DNA from: an uncultured Clostridia bacterium
Lineage (GTDB): Bacteria > Bacillota > Clostridia > Oscillospirales > Acutalibacteraceae
Assembly: GCA_947626485.1 (NCBI GenBank)
Contig: CANQSG010000028.1
Coordinates: 1-16,059, forward strand
Reading direction: 5' to 3'
DNA: 16,059 nt
Below are positions 7,775-14,571 of this stretch, in pieces. A program made the position numbers and the translations under genes. How positions within the stretch are numbered: the stretch's first letter is position 1; every line of letters begins with the position of its first letter. The notes beneath the pieces are model-generated. The model made no database searches, was not told the origin of the DNA, and worked only from the letters and a program-made list of their open reading frames with translations.

Positions 7775-7780
7775 CCCTCC
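7775..7780 (-). promoter_or_regulatory. ribosome binding site fixing the TTG start of the hydrolase gene
   Basis: On the minus strand GGAGGG lies eight bases before the TTG at 7766. The upstream in-frame ATG at 7857 has no comparable site, so this decides the start. Confidence 0.75.
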
Positions 7781-7809
7781 GGCGAAACAGGCGCGCGCAT
7801 TTTTGCGGG

Positions 7810-7843
7810 GCGTTTTGCACCCGGCGAAGGGGCAGCAAAACGC
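7810..7843 (-). promoter_or_regulatory. leader hairpin in the hydrolase transcript
   Basis: A perfect nine-base inverted repeat, GCGTTTTGC at 7810-7818 and GCAAAACGC at 7835-7843, flanks a 16-base loop that can add a CCC/GGG pairing. It falls between the predicted transcription start (about 7856) and the ribosome site (7775-7780) of the minus-strand operon. No T-run follows on either strand, so it does not look like a terminator. A role in mRNA stability, attenuation or protein binding is possible, and the sequence cannot say which. Confidence 0.45.
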
Positions 7844-7862
7844 GCCGCCTGCCCATGCCGAT

Positions 7863-7891
7863 ATTATACCAAATTTTTCGGAAAAAAAGAA
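7863..7891 (-). promoter_or_regulatory. extended -10 promoter for the minus-strand operon (hydrolase, murF and beyond)
   Basis: Read on the minus strand, TGGTATAAT (7871-7863) is a perfect -10 hexamer with the extended TGn element. At a 17-base spacing the -35 position (7891-7886) reads TTCTTT, which is weak, as is common for extended -10 promoters. Transcription would start near 7856, giving a leader of about 90 bases before the TTG start. A TTTTCGG element lies in the spacer. Confidence 0.7.
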
Positions 7892-7940
7892 GTAGGAATT
7901 TACGGAAAATGCTGAATTTGGAAAAAAGCGCTGAAAAATC

Positions 7941-7952
7941 GGGGAAATCCCC
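7941..7952. promoter_or_regulatory. GGGGAAATCCCC inverted repeat abutting the atp -35 box
   Basis: A four-base GC inverted repeat with an AAAT centre ends one base before the TTTACA -35 box of the ATPase operon. Its position and symmetry would suit an operator, but it is short and could be chance. Confidence 0.3.
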
Positions 7953-7981
7953 TTTACAGTTTTCGGTTTTCGGTGTATTAT
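7953..7981 (+). promoter_or_regulatory. sigma-A-type promoter of the V-ATPase operon
   Basis: TTTACA at 7953-7958 (five of six to TTGACA), a 17-base spacer and TATTAT at 7976-7981 (five of six to TATAAT) make a strong housekeeping-type promoter. Transcription would begin near 7988, about 33 bases before the atpH ATG. The spacer contains two tandem TTTTCGG copies (7960-7966 and 7967-7973). The surrounding 7860-7990 stretch is AT-rich, unlike the rest of the window. Confidence 0.75.
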
Positions 7982-8020
7982 TGTAAAAGACGCAGTCTAT
8001 TTGAAAGAGGGGCGTTCCAC

Positions 8021-8332
8021 ATGGCAAGTGAAATGGTAGCGCGCATTCGGGAGGCCGAGCAGCGCGCCGCGCAGACGGTCGAAGCGGCAAAGGCCGCCGC
8101 TGCCGAAACCGTAAAAGCCGCCCGGCAGGACGCCGAGCAACGTGCCCGTGCGGCGGCGCAGACGGCGGCGGACAACACCGCCGAGACGCTGCGTCAAGCC
8201 GACCGGCAGATCGAAGAGCTGCGCGAAGAGGCCGACCGGCAGGCGCAGCGCGACTGCGAGGAATTGGCTGCCGCCGCCCTGCAAAAGCGCGACGACGCCA
8301 TCCGGGAAGCGACCCGCATCCTGCTGCACTGA
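8021..8332 (+). CDS. atpH: V/A-type ATPase subunit H (peripheral-stalk coiled coil; NtpF-like)
   Basis: This encodes a 103-residue, almost entirely helical protein rich in Ala, Glu, Arg and Gln, with a long predicted coiled coil from about residue 3 to 95 and no membrane segment. It is expected to pair with subunit E as the peripheral stalk that holds the catalytic head against rotation. The sequence itself is low-complexity, so the call rests on length, coiled-coil character and first place in an H-I-K-E-C-F-A-B-D operon, as in archaeal aha/atp operons and the Enterococcus hirae ntp operon (where it is NtpF). The ATG at 8021 has GAGGGG (8007-8012) eight bases upstream; the frame extends to 7973, but that lies in the promoter. 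It is followed by a 60-base gap before atpI. Confidence 0.85.
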   Translation: MASEMVARIREAEQRAAQTVEAAKAAAAETVKAARQDAEQRARAAAQTAADNTAETLRQADRQIEELREEADRQAQRDCEELAAAALQKRDDAIREATRILLH

Positions 8333-8375
8333 CCGCCGCGTTTTGACGAATTTCCCTTTTTTAACGCAAATTGCT

Positions 8376-8385
8376 AAGGTGGTGA
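8376..8385 (+). promoter_or_regulatory. strong ribosome binding site fixing the TTG start of atpI
   Basis: AAGGTGGTGA matches the anti-Shine-Dalgarno complement at nine of ten positions and ends seven bases before the TTG at 8393. This supports TTG as the true start. Confidence 0.75.
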
Positions 8386-8392
8386 ACGACCG

Positions 8393-10387
8393 TTGGCAAA
8401 ACTGAAAATGGCGCTCGTGAGCGTCTACGCGCACCGGGAGGATCGCGCCGCCGTGCTCGAACAGCTCCAGCGCTGGGGCGTGATGGATCTCGAGACCGTC
8501 GCGCTGTCGGAAGAAACCGCCGCCTGTCCGGAGGGCTTTTCCCGCGAGGAGACCGAGGCGCAGACCGCCGGTTATGAGCGCAACGCCGCCGAGATCGACC
8601 AGGCGCTCGGCGTGCTGAACGAATACGCGCCGCAGAAGAAGGGGCTGCTCGCCTCCTTCTCCGGCCGCCGCGAGATTTCGCAGGAAGCATTTTCCGCCGC
8701 GCAGGACGACGCGCCCGAGCAGCTGAAAACCGCCTACCGCATCGTCGAGCTGCACCGCAAAATCGCCGAGACCCGCGCCGAGATCGTCCGGCTGAAAACC
8801 GGCGTCGCGCAGCTCGCCCTCTGGGAGGCGCTCGACGTCCCCCTGAGCTTTTCGGGCACGACCTCGACGGCGGCGTTTATCGGCACCGTCGTCGGCGCCC
8901 AGACGGAGGAATCCCTGCTCTGCGCCCTCGCCGAACGCGCGCCGGAGGTCGACGTTTCGGCCGAGATTTTGGGCGCGGCGGGGGAACAGACCGCCGTCTT
9001 TCTGCTCTGCGCCCGCGCGCAGGCCGACGCACTCGCCGAGGCGCTGCGCACGCTGGGGTTCGCCCGCCCGGCGCAGCTGACGACGAAGATCCCGCGCGAC
9101 AAGATCGCCGACCGCACCGCGCGCATCGAAGCGCACGAAAAAGAAATCGAAGCGGCGGCGGACGAGATCGTATCGCTCGCCGACCGGCGGGAAGCGCTCG
9201 AGCTGACGGCCGACTATTTCCTGGCGCGCGCCGAGCAGAACCGCACCGTCGGCCTGCTCGACCAGACCGAACACGCCTTCCGCCTGCGGGGCTATCTGCC
9301 CGAGCGCGAGGTGCCGCTCTTCCGCAAGCGGCTCGAGGAGGCCTTCGCGGTCTCGGTCGAATCCGAGCCCGCCGACGAGGAGCTCGCCCCCGTCAAGCTG
9401 CGCAACAACGCCTTCTGCTACCCCGCCGAGACCATCACCGAGATGTACGCCCTGCCCACCGCGCAGGACATCGACCCGACGCCCATCACCAGCTTCTTTT
9501 ACTATTTCTTCTTCGGCATGATGCTGGCCGACGCGGGCTACGGGCTGCTGCTGGCGCTCGGCTCCTGGTTTTTGATGCACAAATGCCGCCCCGAGACCGC
9601 GATGCGCCGCAATTTAAAGCTTTTCTTCTACTGCGGCGTCTCGACGACGCTTTGGGGGCTGGTCTTCGGCAGCTTCTTCGGCGACGCCGTCGCCGTGATC
9701 TCCGAGCACTTCTTCGGCCACCGCGTCGCCCTGCCGGCGCTGCTCGACCCCATGAACGGCGACGCCGTCCAGCTGCTGATTTTGAGCATTCTGCTCGGCT
9801 TTGTGCAGATTTTGGTCGGCCTCGGCACGAAGTTTTACATCCTCTGGAAGAACGGCGAGCGGCTGAGCGCCGTCTTCGACGTCGGCTTCTGGATCACGAC
9901 GCTGTTGGGCATCGCCCTGTTCGTGCTGGGCATGACGTTGCTGCCGCCCGTCAAAATCGTCGGCGCCGTCCTCGCGATCGCGTCGGCGGTCGGTCTGGTG
10001 GCGACGCAGGGGCGCTCGGCAAAGGGTGTGATGAAGCTCTTTTCCGGCCTTGCGAGCCTCTACGACATCACGGGTTACGTCAGCGACCTGCTCTCCTTCT
10101 CCCGCTTGATGGCGCTCGGGCTGACCTCTGCCGCGATGGCGGCGGTCTTCAACCTGCTCGGCACGATGGCGGGCAAGGGCGTCGTCGGGCTGCTGGTGCT
10201 GCTCATCATCTTCCCCGTCGGGCACGCGGTCAACTTCGGCCTGAACGCGCTCGGTGCTTACGTGCATACGCTGCGGCTTCAATATGTGGAGCTCTTTTCC
10301 AAGTTTTACGAGGGCGGCGGCAGGGCCTTCAAGCCCTTCGCCATACCCAGTAAATATGTCAGAATCAAGGAGGAAAATCAAGAATGA
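8393..10387 (+). CDS. atpI: V-type ATP synthase subunit I (a-subunit, ion half-channels)
   Basis: This encodes the 664-residue membrane stator subunit that holds the two ion half-channels against the rotating K ring. Residues 1 to about 350 form the cytosolic arm with coiled-coil stretches. The membrane half starts at DPTPITSFFYYFFFGMMLAD (from residue 361), where the family's FFGMMLxDAGYG signature is clear, and holds about seven to eight helices. Two conserved membrane arginines are present: Arg571 in SFSRLMALGL and Arg628 in HTLRLQYVELF, matching the functionally important arginines of the a-subunit (yeast Vph1p Arg735 and Arg799). The C-terminus ends with SKFYEGGGRAFKPF, typical of the family. 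The start is TTG with a near-perfect ribosome site. The stop overlaps the atpK ATG as ATGA, consistent with coupled synthesis of the two membrane subunits. Confidence 0.95.
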   Translation: MAKLKMALVSVYAHREDRAAVLEQLQRWGVMDLETVALSEETAACPEGFSREETEAQTAGYERNAAEIDQALGVLNEYAPQKKGLLASFSGRREISQEAFSAAQDDAPEQLKTAYRIVELHRKIAETRAEIVRLKTGVAQLALWEALDVPLSFSGTTSTAAFIGTVVGAQTEESLLCALAERAPEVDVSAEILGAAGEQTAVFLLCARAQADALAEALRTLGFARPAQLTTKIPRDKIADRTARIEAHEKEIEAAADEIVSLADRREALELTADYFLARAEQNRTVGLLDQTEHAFRLRGYLPEREVPLFRKRLEEAFAVSVESEPADEELAPVKLRNNAFCYPAETITEMYALPTAQDIDPTPITSFFYYFFFGMMLADAGYGLLLALGSWFLMHKCRPETAMRRNLKLFFYCGVSTTLWGLVFGSFFGDAVAVISEHFFGHRVALPALLDPMNGDAVQLLILSILLGFVQILVGLGTKFYILWKNGERLSAVFDVGFWITTLLGIALFVLGMTLLPPVKIVGAVLAIASAVGLVATQGRSAKGVMKLFSGLASLYDITGYVSDLLSFSRLMALGLTSAAMAAVFNLLGTMAGKGVVGLLVLLIIFPVGHAVNFGLNALGAYVHTLRLQYVELFSKFYEGGGRAFKPFAIPSKYVRIKEENQE

Positions 10388-10863
10388 GTATCGGTGTGGT
10401 AATGGCGCTGTTAGGCGCCGCGTTGGCGACAATTTTGGCGGGGATCGGCTCGGCGCGCGGCGTCGGCATGGCGACCGAAGCCGGCATGGGCGTCCTTTCG
10501 GAGGACCCCTCTAAATTCGGTAAGCTGCTCGTGTTGGAGCTGCTTCCCGGCACACAGGGGCTGTACGGCTTTATCGTGGCCTTCATGGTTTTGATCAACA
10601 TCGGCATTCTCGGCGGGGACGCCGCCATCTCCGCGACGCAGGGGTATCTCTACCTTGCCGCCTGCCTGCCCATCGGCATCGGCGGGCTGATCTCGGGCAT
10701 CGCGCAGGGACGCGCCGCCGTCGCCGGCATTTCGCTGGTCGCCAAGCGCACGCAGGAATTTTCCAAGGCGATGGTCTCGACCACGCTGGTGGAAATTTAC
10801 GCCCTGCTCGCATTTCTGGTCTCGCTGCTGTCGGTCATCGCGGTCGGCGGCATCAACCTGTAA
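10384..10863 (+). CDS. atpK: V-type ATP synthase subunit K (proteolipid, predicted Na+-binding rotor ring)
   Basis: This encodes a 159-residue proteolipid with four membrane helices arranged as two hairpins, the duplicated form found in bacterial V-ATPases. It forms the rotor ring that carries ions. Ion-site residues of Enterococcus hirae NtpK are all recognisable: Leu54, Thr57 and Gln58 (in LLPGTQG), Tyr61, Gln108 (in GIAQG) and the carboxylate Glu137 (in LVEIYALLAF). These correspond to Leu61, Thr64, Gln65, Tyr68, Gln110 and Glu139. Na+ specificity is therefore predicted, with one canonical carboxylate per four-helix subunit. Unusually, Glu52 stands one helical turn before the LLPGTQG motif, where NtpK has Gln59. 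AAGGAGG at 10367-10373 precedes the ATG, which overlaps the atpI stop. Confidence 0.96.
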   Translation: MSIGVVMALLGAALATILAGIGSARGVGMATEAGMGVLSEDPSKFGKLLVLELLPGTQGLYGFIVAFMVLINIGILGGDAAISATQGYLYLAACLPIGIGGLISGIAQGRAAVAGISLVAKRTQEFSKAMVSTTLVEIYALLAFLVSLLSVIAVGGINL

Positions 10864-10876
10864 CGGGGCGCGGAAT

Positions 10877-11467
10877 ATGACGGGCAGCGAACGAATCCTC
10901 GCCCGGATTCAGGAAGAAGCGGATGCTGCGGGCGAAGCGCTGAAGCAGCAGGCCGCAACGGAAGCCGCGTCGATTCGCGCCGCGGCCGAAAGCGAGGCGG
11001 CGGCTCTGCTCGAGGCGGAGCGTGCCCGCGCGCAAAAGACGGCCGAGACCCGGCTTGCCAACGCGCGCAGCACGGCAGCCCTGCGCAGGCGGGACGCCCT
11101 GCTTTCCCGCCGCCGTGCGGAGCTGCAAACCGTGTTGCAGGAAACGGTCGCGTCGTTACAGGCGCTGCCCGACGCGGCGTATTTCGAAGCGCTGCTGCCG
11201 CTGCTGCGGGAAAATTTGCAGCCGGGACAGGGCACGCTGCGCTTAAACGCGCGCGATTTACAGCGCGACACCGCCGTCCTGCGCGAGGCGCTTGCCGCCC
11301 TGCCGCAGGAAACGCCGGTTTCCCTTTCCGATCAGCCCGCCGACATCGACGGCGGCTTTCTGCTGGTCTATGACGAGGTCGAGATGAACGCCTCCTTTGC
11401 GAGCCTTCTGCACGAAAAGCGGGAGGCGCTTGAGGACGCGGTCGGCCGCATCCTGTTTGATCTTTAA
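10877..11467 (+). CDS. atpE: V-type ATP synthase subunit E (peripheral stalk)
   Basis: This encodes the 196-residue peripheral-stalk subunit that pairs with subunit H. The first 100 or so residues are an Ala/Glu/Arg-rich coiled coil (ERILARIQEEADAAGEALKQ onward). The C-terminal half is a globular domain ending in the family-like stretch IDGGFLLVYDEVEMNASFAS, which attaches to the head. The length is normal. The ATG at 10877 lies 13 bases after the atpK stop and has only a weak purine-rich site (GGGGCGCGGA) in front of it, so its translation may depend on coupling with atpK. Sequence conservation in this family is low, but the C-terminal domain and the operon position make the call secure. Confidence 0.92.
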   Translation: MTGSERILARIQEEADAAGEALKQQAATEAASIRAAAESEAAALLEAERARAQKTAETRLANARSTAALRRRDALLSRRRAELQTVLQETVASLQALPDAAYFEALLPLLRENLQPGQGTLRLNARDLQRDTAVLREALAALPQETPVSLSDQPADIDGGFLLVYDEVEMNASFASLLHEKREALEDAVGRILFDL

Positions 11468-11484
11468 AGAAACGGAGGGCGTCT

Positions 11485-12465
11485 ATGCCGAAGCAGTCCT
11501 ATGCTTACGCCGTCGGCAACGTGCGGGCGCGCGAGGCCGCGCTTTTGACCCGCGCCGATCTCGAACAGCTGCTCGCCCAGCCGGACACCGCCGCCATCGC
11601 CGCCCTGCTGCGGGATCGGGGCTACGGAAACCCCACCGCCGGGCAGGAGACGCTGGACGCGCTGCTGCGCGACCGGCAGGAACGGCTCTGGGCGTATTTG
11701 CTCGACCTGACCCCCGACCGCGCCGTCTTCGACCCCTTTTTGTACGCCGGGGACGTCCACAATTTCAAGGTTTTGCTCAAGGCGACCCTGCGCGACCGCG
11801 ACCCCGAGGCGCTGCTGCTGCCCTTCGGCTCCCTTCCGATCGAGCCGCTGCGCGACGCCGTGCGGGACGCCCGCTTCGACCCCCTGCCGGAATGGCTCGC
11901 ACCCGCCGCGCAGGAGGCCTACACCGTCTTTTTGCAGACGCAGGACGCGCAGCTCGCCGACGGGATTTTGGACGTCGCGCTGTCCGACGCCCAGCTGACG
12001 GCGGCGGAACGCAGCCGGGTGCGGCTGTTGCAGCGCTATTTTTCCTACACCGTCTTTTACCGCAACGTCAAGGTGGCGCTGCGGGCCGCCCGCGCGGGGA
12101 AATCCGCCGCGTTTCTTGCGCAGACCCTCTGTTTTCGCGATCCGGCGGCGGAATCTTTACAGCGCGAGGCGCTGCGCGGCGAGGAAGCCGTGCTGGAATT
12201 TTTGACCCGCTATGCCGCGTATGACAGCGCGGCGGCGGCCGAGGCGTATTTGAAATCGCCCTCGGAACTCGAACGCTTTGTCGACAACCGGCGGCTGGAG
12301 CTGGCGCGCGCGGAAAAATACGCGGTGCTCGGCCCCGAGCCGCTCATCGGCTATCTGCTGGCAGGCCTGACCGAGCTCAAAGACGTGCGGATCATCGCGT
12401 CCGGCGTCAGCACCGGGCAGGAAACCGGACAGATCCGGGAAAGGCTGCGGGATCTTTATGGCTAA
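11485..12465 (+). CDS. atpC: V-type ATP synthase subunit C (socket of the rotor ring)
   Basis: This encodes the 326-residue V-type C (AC39/d) subunit, which sits on the K ring and connects it to the central stalk. The protein is helical, without membrane segments. Recognisable features are the N-terminal YAYAVGNVRAREAALLTRAD, the segment DPFLYAGDVHNFKVLLKA and the C-terminal GPEPLIGYLLAGLTELKDVR, followed by an IRERLRDLYG ending. All are typical of bacterial V-type C subunits, and the length fits. GGAGGG at 11474-11479 precedes the ATG. It starts 17 bases after atpE, and its last eight bases overlap the start of atpF. Confidence 0.95.
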   Translation: MPKQSYAYAVGNVRAREAALLTRADLEQLLAQPDTAAIAALLRDRGYGNPTAGQETLDALLRDRQERLWAYLLDLTPDRAVFDPFLYAGDVHNFKVLLKATLRDRDPEALLLPFGSLPIEPLRDAVRDARFDPLPEWLAPAAQEAYTVFLQTQDAQLADGILDVALSDAQLTAAERSRVRLLQRYFSYTVFYRNVKVALRAARAGKSAAFLAQTLCFRDPAAESLQREALRGEEAVLEFLTRYAAYDSAAAAEAYLKSPSELERFVDNRRLELARAEKYAVLGPEPLIGYLLAGLTELKDVRIIASGVSTGQETGQIRERLRDLYG

Positions 12466-12778
12466 AATTGCTGTGATGGGCGACACCGAAAGCATCAAGG
12501 GCTTCGCCTGTGTCGGCCTCGACATCTTCCCCTGCGACCGCCCGGACGACGCGCCGGCGCTCTTTCACCGGCTGACGTCCGGCGGGGAATACGGGATTCT
12601 TTACCTCACCGAGGCGCTCGCCGAACGGCTCAGCGCCGAGATCGCCCGGCTGGACGGCGAGCTGCTGCCCGCCGTGATCCCGATCCCCGGCGTCACGGGG
12701 AACACCGGCATCGGCGTGCGACGGCTCAGCGCGTCGGTCGAAAAGGCGGTCGGGTCGGATATTATTTTTGAAAAGTAA
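12458..12778 (+). CDS. atpF: V-type ATP synthase subunit F (central stalk)
   Basis: This encodes the small 106-residue central-stalk subunit that joins subunit D in the rotating shaft (NtpG in the Enterococcus nomenclature). The N-terminus MAKIAVMGDTESIKGFACVG is the family's Rossmann-like opening. It is followed by GGEYGILYLTEALAERL and the PIPGVTGNTGIGVRRL segment typical of the family, and it ends with KAVGSDIIFEK. It overlaps atpC by eight bases, which implies translational coupling. The atpA ribosome site is embedded across its stop codon. Confidence 0.96.
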   Translation: MAKIAVMGDTESIKGFACVGLDIFPCDRPDDAPALFHRLTSGGEYGILYLTEALAERLSAEIARLDGELLPAVIPIPGVTGNTGIGVRRLSASVEKAVGSDIIFEK

Positions 12779-12791
12779 GGAGTTCGAACCT

Positions 12792-14558
12792 ATGACAACG
12801 GGAGTTATCACAAAGGTTGCCGGCCCTCTGGTGATCGCCGAGGGAATGCGCAGCGCAAACATGTTCGACGTCGTGCGGGTCAGCGAGCACCGTCTGATCG
12901 GCGAGATCATCGAAATGCACGGGGATCGCGCTTCCATTCAGGTCTATGAGGAGACGGCGGGGCTCGGCTCCGGGGAGACGGTCGTCTCGACCGGCCGCCC
13001 GCTGAGCGTGGAACTCGGCCCGGGTCTGATCGGCTCCATTTTCGACGGCATCCAGCGCCCCCTCGCCGAGATCATGAAGATCAGCGGCTCCCATCTGGAG
13101 CGCGGCGTCGAGGTTCCGGCGCTGAACCGCGCTGCCAAATGGCACTTCACCCCGGCGGTGCAGCCGGGCGACGCGGTGCAGCCGGGCGACGTGCTCGGCA
13201 CGGTGCAGGAGACCGCCGTCGTCCTCCACAAAATTCTCGTCCCCAACGGCACGACCGGCAAGGTCGCGGCGATTGCCGAAGGGGATTTCACCGTCGAGGA
13301 AACGGTCTGCACGATCGAGACCGAAACGGGCGCGCAGGAGATTTCGATGGTGCAGCACTGGCCGGTGCGCGTCGGCCGTCCCTACCGCACGAAGCTCTCG
13401 CCCGACATCCCGCTCGTGACGGGACAGCGCGTGATCGACACCCTCTTCCCCATCGCGAAGGGCGGCGTCGCGGCGGTGCCCGGCCCCTTCGGCTCGGGCA
13501 AGACCGTCGTCCAGCACCAGCTTGCGAAATGGGCGGCTGCCGACATCATCGTCTACATCGGCTGCGGCGAACGCGGCAACGAGATGACCGACGTGCTCAA
13601 CGAGTTCCCCGAGTTGAAAGACCCACGCACCGGCAACTCGCTGATGGAGCGCACCGTGCTGATCGCCAACACCTCGGATATGCCGGTCGCGGCGCGCGAG
13701 GCGTCGATCTACACCGGCATCACCATCGCCGAATACTTCCGCGATATGGGCTACACCGTCGCCCTGATGGCGGATTCGACCTCCCGCTGGGCGGAGGCGC
13801 TGCGCGAGATGTCGGGGCGGCTCGAGGAGATGCCGGGCGAAGAGGGCTACCCCGCCTACCTCGGCAGCCGACTCGCCCAGTTCTACGAGCGCGCCGGACG
13901 CGTGATCGTCAACGGCAGCGGCGAGACCGAGGGCGCCCTTTCGGTCATCGGCGCCGTCTCGCCTCCCGGCGGCGATATTTCGGAGCCGGTCTCGCAGGCG
14001 ACGCTGCGTATCGTCAAGGTCTTCTGGGGTCTCGACGCCTCGCTGGCCTATAAGCGCCACTTCCCCGCGATCAACTGGCTGACGAGCTACTCGCTCTACG
14101 CCGATTCCCTCGCCGGTTGGTTCAACGAAAACGTCCACGGCGACTGGTATCGCCTGCGCGGCCGACTGATGTCGGTCTTGCAGGAGGAAGCCGAGCTTGA
14201 AGAAATCGTCAAGCTCGTCGGCATGGACGCCCTGTCGGCGCCCGACCGCTTGAAGTTAGAAGCGGCGCGGTCGATCCGCGAGGACTATCTGCACCAGAAC
14301 GCCTTCCACGACGTCGACACCTACACCTCGCTCGAAAAGCAATACCGCATGATGTGCGCGATTTTAGCCTTCCTCGACCGCTCGGCAGAGGCGCTGAATG
14401 CCGGGGCGGACATCGAACAGATCGTCGCCCTGCCGGTGCGCGAGCAGATCGGCCGACTGAAATACGCCAAGGAAGACGAGGTCGTCGCCGAATACGACCG
14501 CTGTATGGAAGAACTCGACCGCGAGCTCGCCGCCGCACAGGCGACGGCGGCGGAATAA
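12792..14558 (+). CDS. atpA: V-type ATP synthase catalytic subunit A
   Basis: This encodes the 588-residue catalytic subunit; three copies alternate with B in the head and carry out ATP hydrolysis or synthesis. The N-terminal beta-barrel (TGVITKVAGPLVIAEGM) is followed by the bulge domain specific to A subunits. Next come the Walker A motif GPFGSGKT at 231-238 (Lys237), the catalytic Glu260 in GERGNEMTDVL, the Walker B region ALMADSTSRWAEALRE and SGRLEEMPGEEGYPAYL. In the bulge domain an 18-base unit is repeated exactly in tandem (13155-13190), giving AVQPGD twice, at a place where relatives have two similar but non-identical turns. The start is the ATG at 12792, with AAGGAG at 12777-12782. 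Codon use is rich in TCG, CTC, CGC and GTC, like the genes to its left. The stop is 13 bases before atpB. Confidence 0.98.
   Translation: MTTGVITKVAGPLVIAEGMRSANMFDVVRVSEHRLIGEIIEMHGDRASIQVYEETAGLGSGETVVSTGRPLSVELGPGLIGSIFDGIQRPLAEIMKISGSHLERGVEVPALNRAAKWHFTPAVQPGDAVQPGDVLGTVQETAVVLHKILVPNGTTGKVAAIAEGDFTVEETVCTIETETGAQEISMVQHWPVRVGRPYRTKLSPDIPLVTGQRVIDTLFPIAKGGVAAVPGPFGSGKTVVQHQLAKWAAADIIVYIGCGERGNEMTDVLNEFPELKDPRTGNSLMERTVLIANTSDMPVAAREASIYTGITIAEYFRDMGYTVALMADSTSRWAEALREMSGRLEEMPGEEGYPAYLGSRLAQFYERAGRVIVNGSGETEGALSVIGAVSPPGGDISEPVSQATLRIVKVFWGLDASLAYKRHFPAINWLTSYSLYADSLAGWFNENVHGDWYRLRGRLMSVLQEEAELEEIVKLVGMDALSAPDRLKLEAARSIREDYLHQNAFHDVDTYTSLEKQYRMMCAILAFLDRSAEALNAGADIEQIVALPVREQIGRLKYAKEDEVVAEYDRCMEELDRELAAAQATAAE
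13155..13190 (+). repeat. exact 18-base tandem duplication inside atpA
   Basis: Two identical head-to-tail copies of an 18-base unit (13155-13172 and 13173-13190) encode AVQPGD twice (residues 122-133) in the bulge domain. Because related A subunits have a motif of about the same length here, it looks like a sequence homogenisation and not an added copy. That is from memory of the family, not an alignment. Confidence 0.8.
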
Positions 14559-14571
14559 GGAGGGAACCGCT

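Noticed and set aside
7767..7857. N-terminal extension of the hydrolase from an in-frame ATG at 7857
   Set aside because: The ATG coincides with the predicted transcription start, has no ribosome site and would encode an Arg-rich stretch outside the fold; the TTG at 7766 has a well-spaced GGAGGG.
8333..8392. Possible internal promoter between atpH and atpI (TTGACG at 8343-8348)
   Set aside because: No acceptable -10 hexamer is found at 16-18 bases downstream; the gap mainly holds the strong ribosome site of atpI.
7997..9580. 527-codon minus-strand open frame opposite atpH and atpI
   Set aside because: It runs through the atp promoter-proximal region and opposite conserved genes, and has no recognisable domain.
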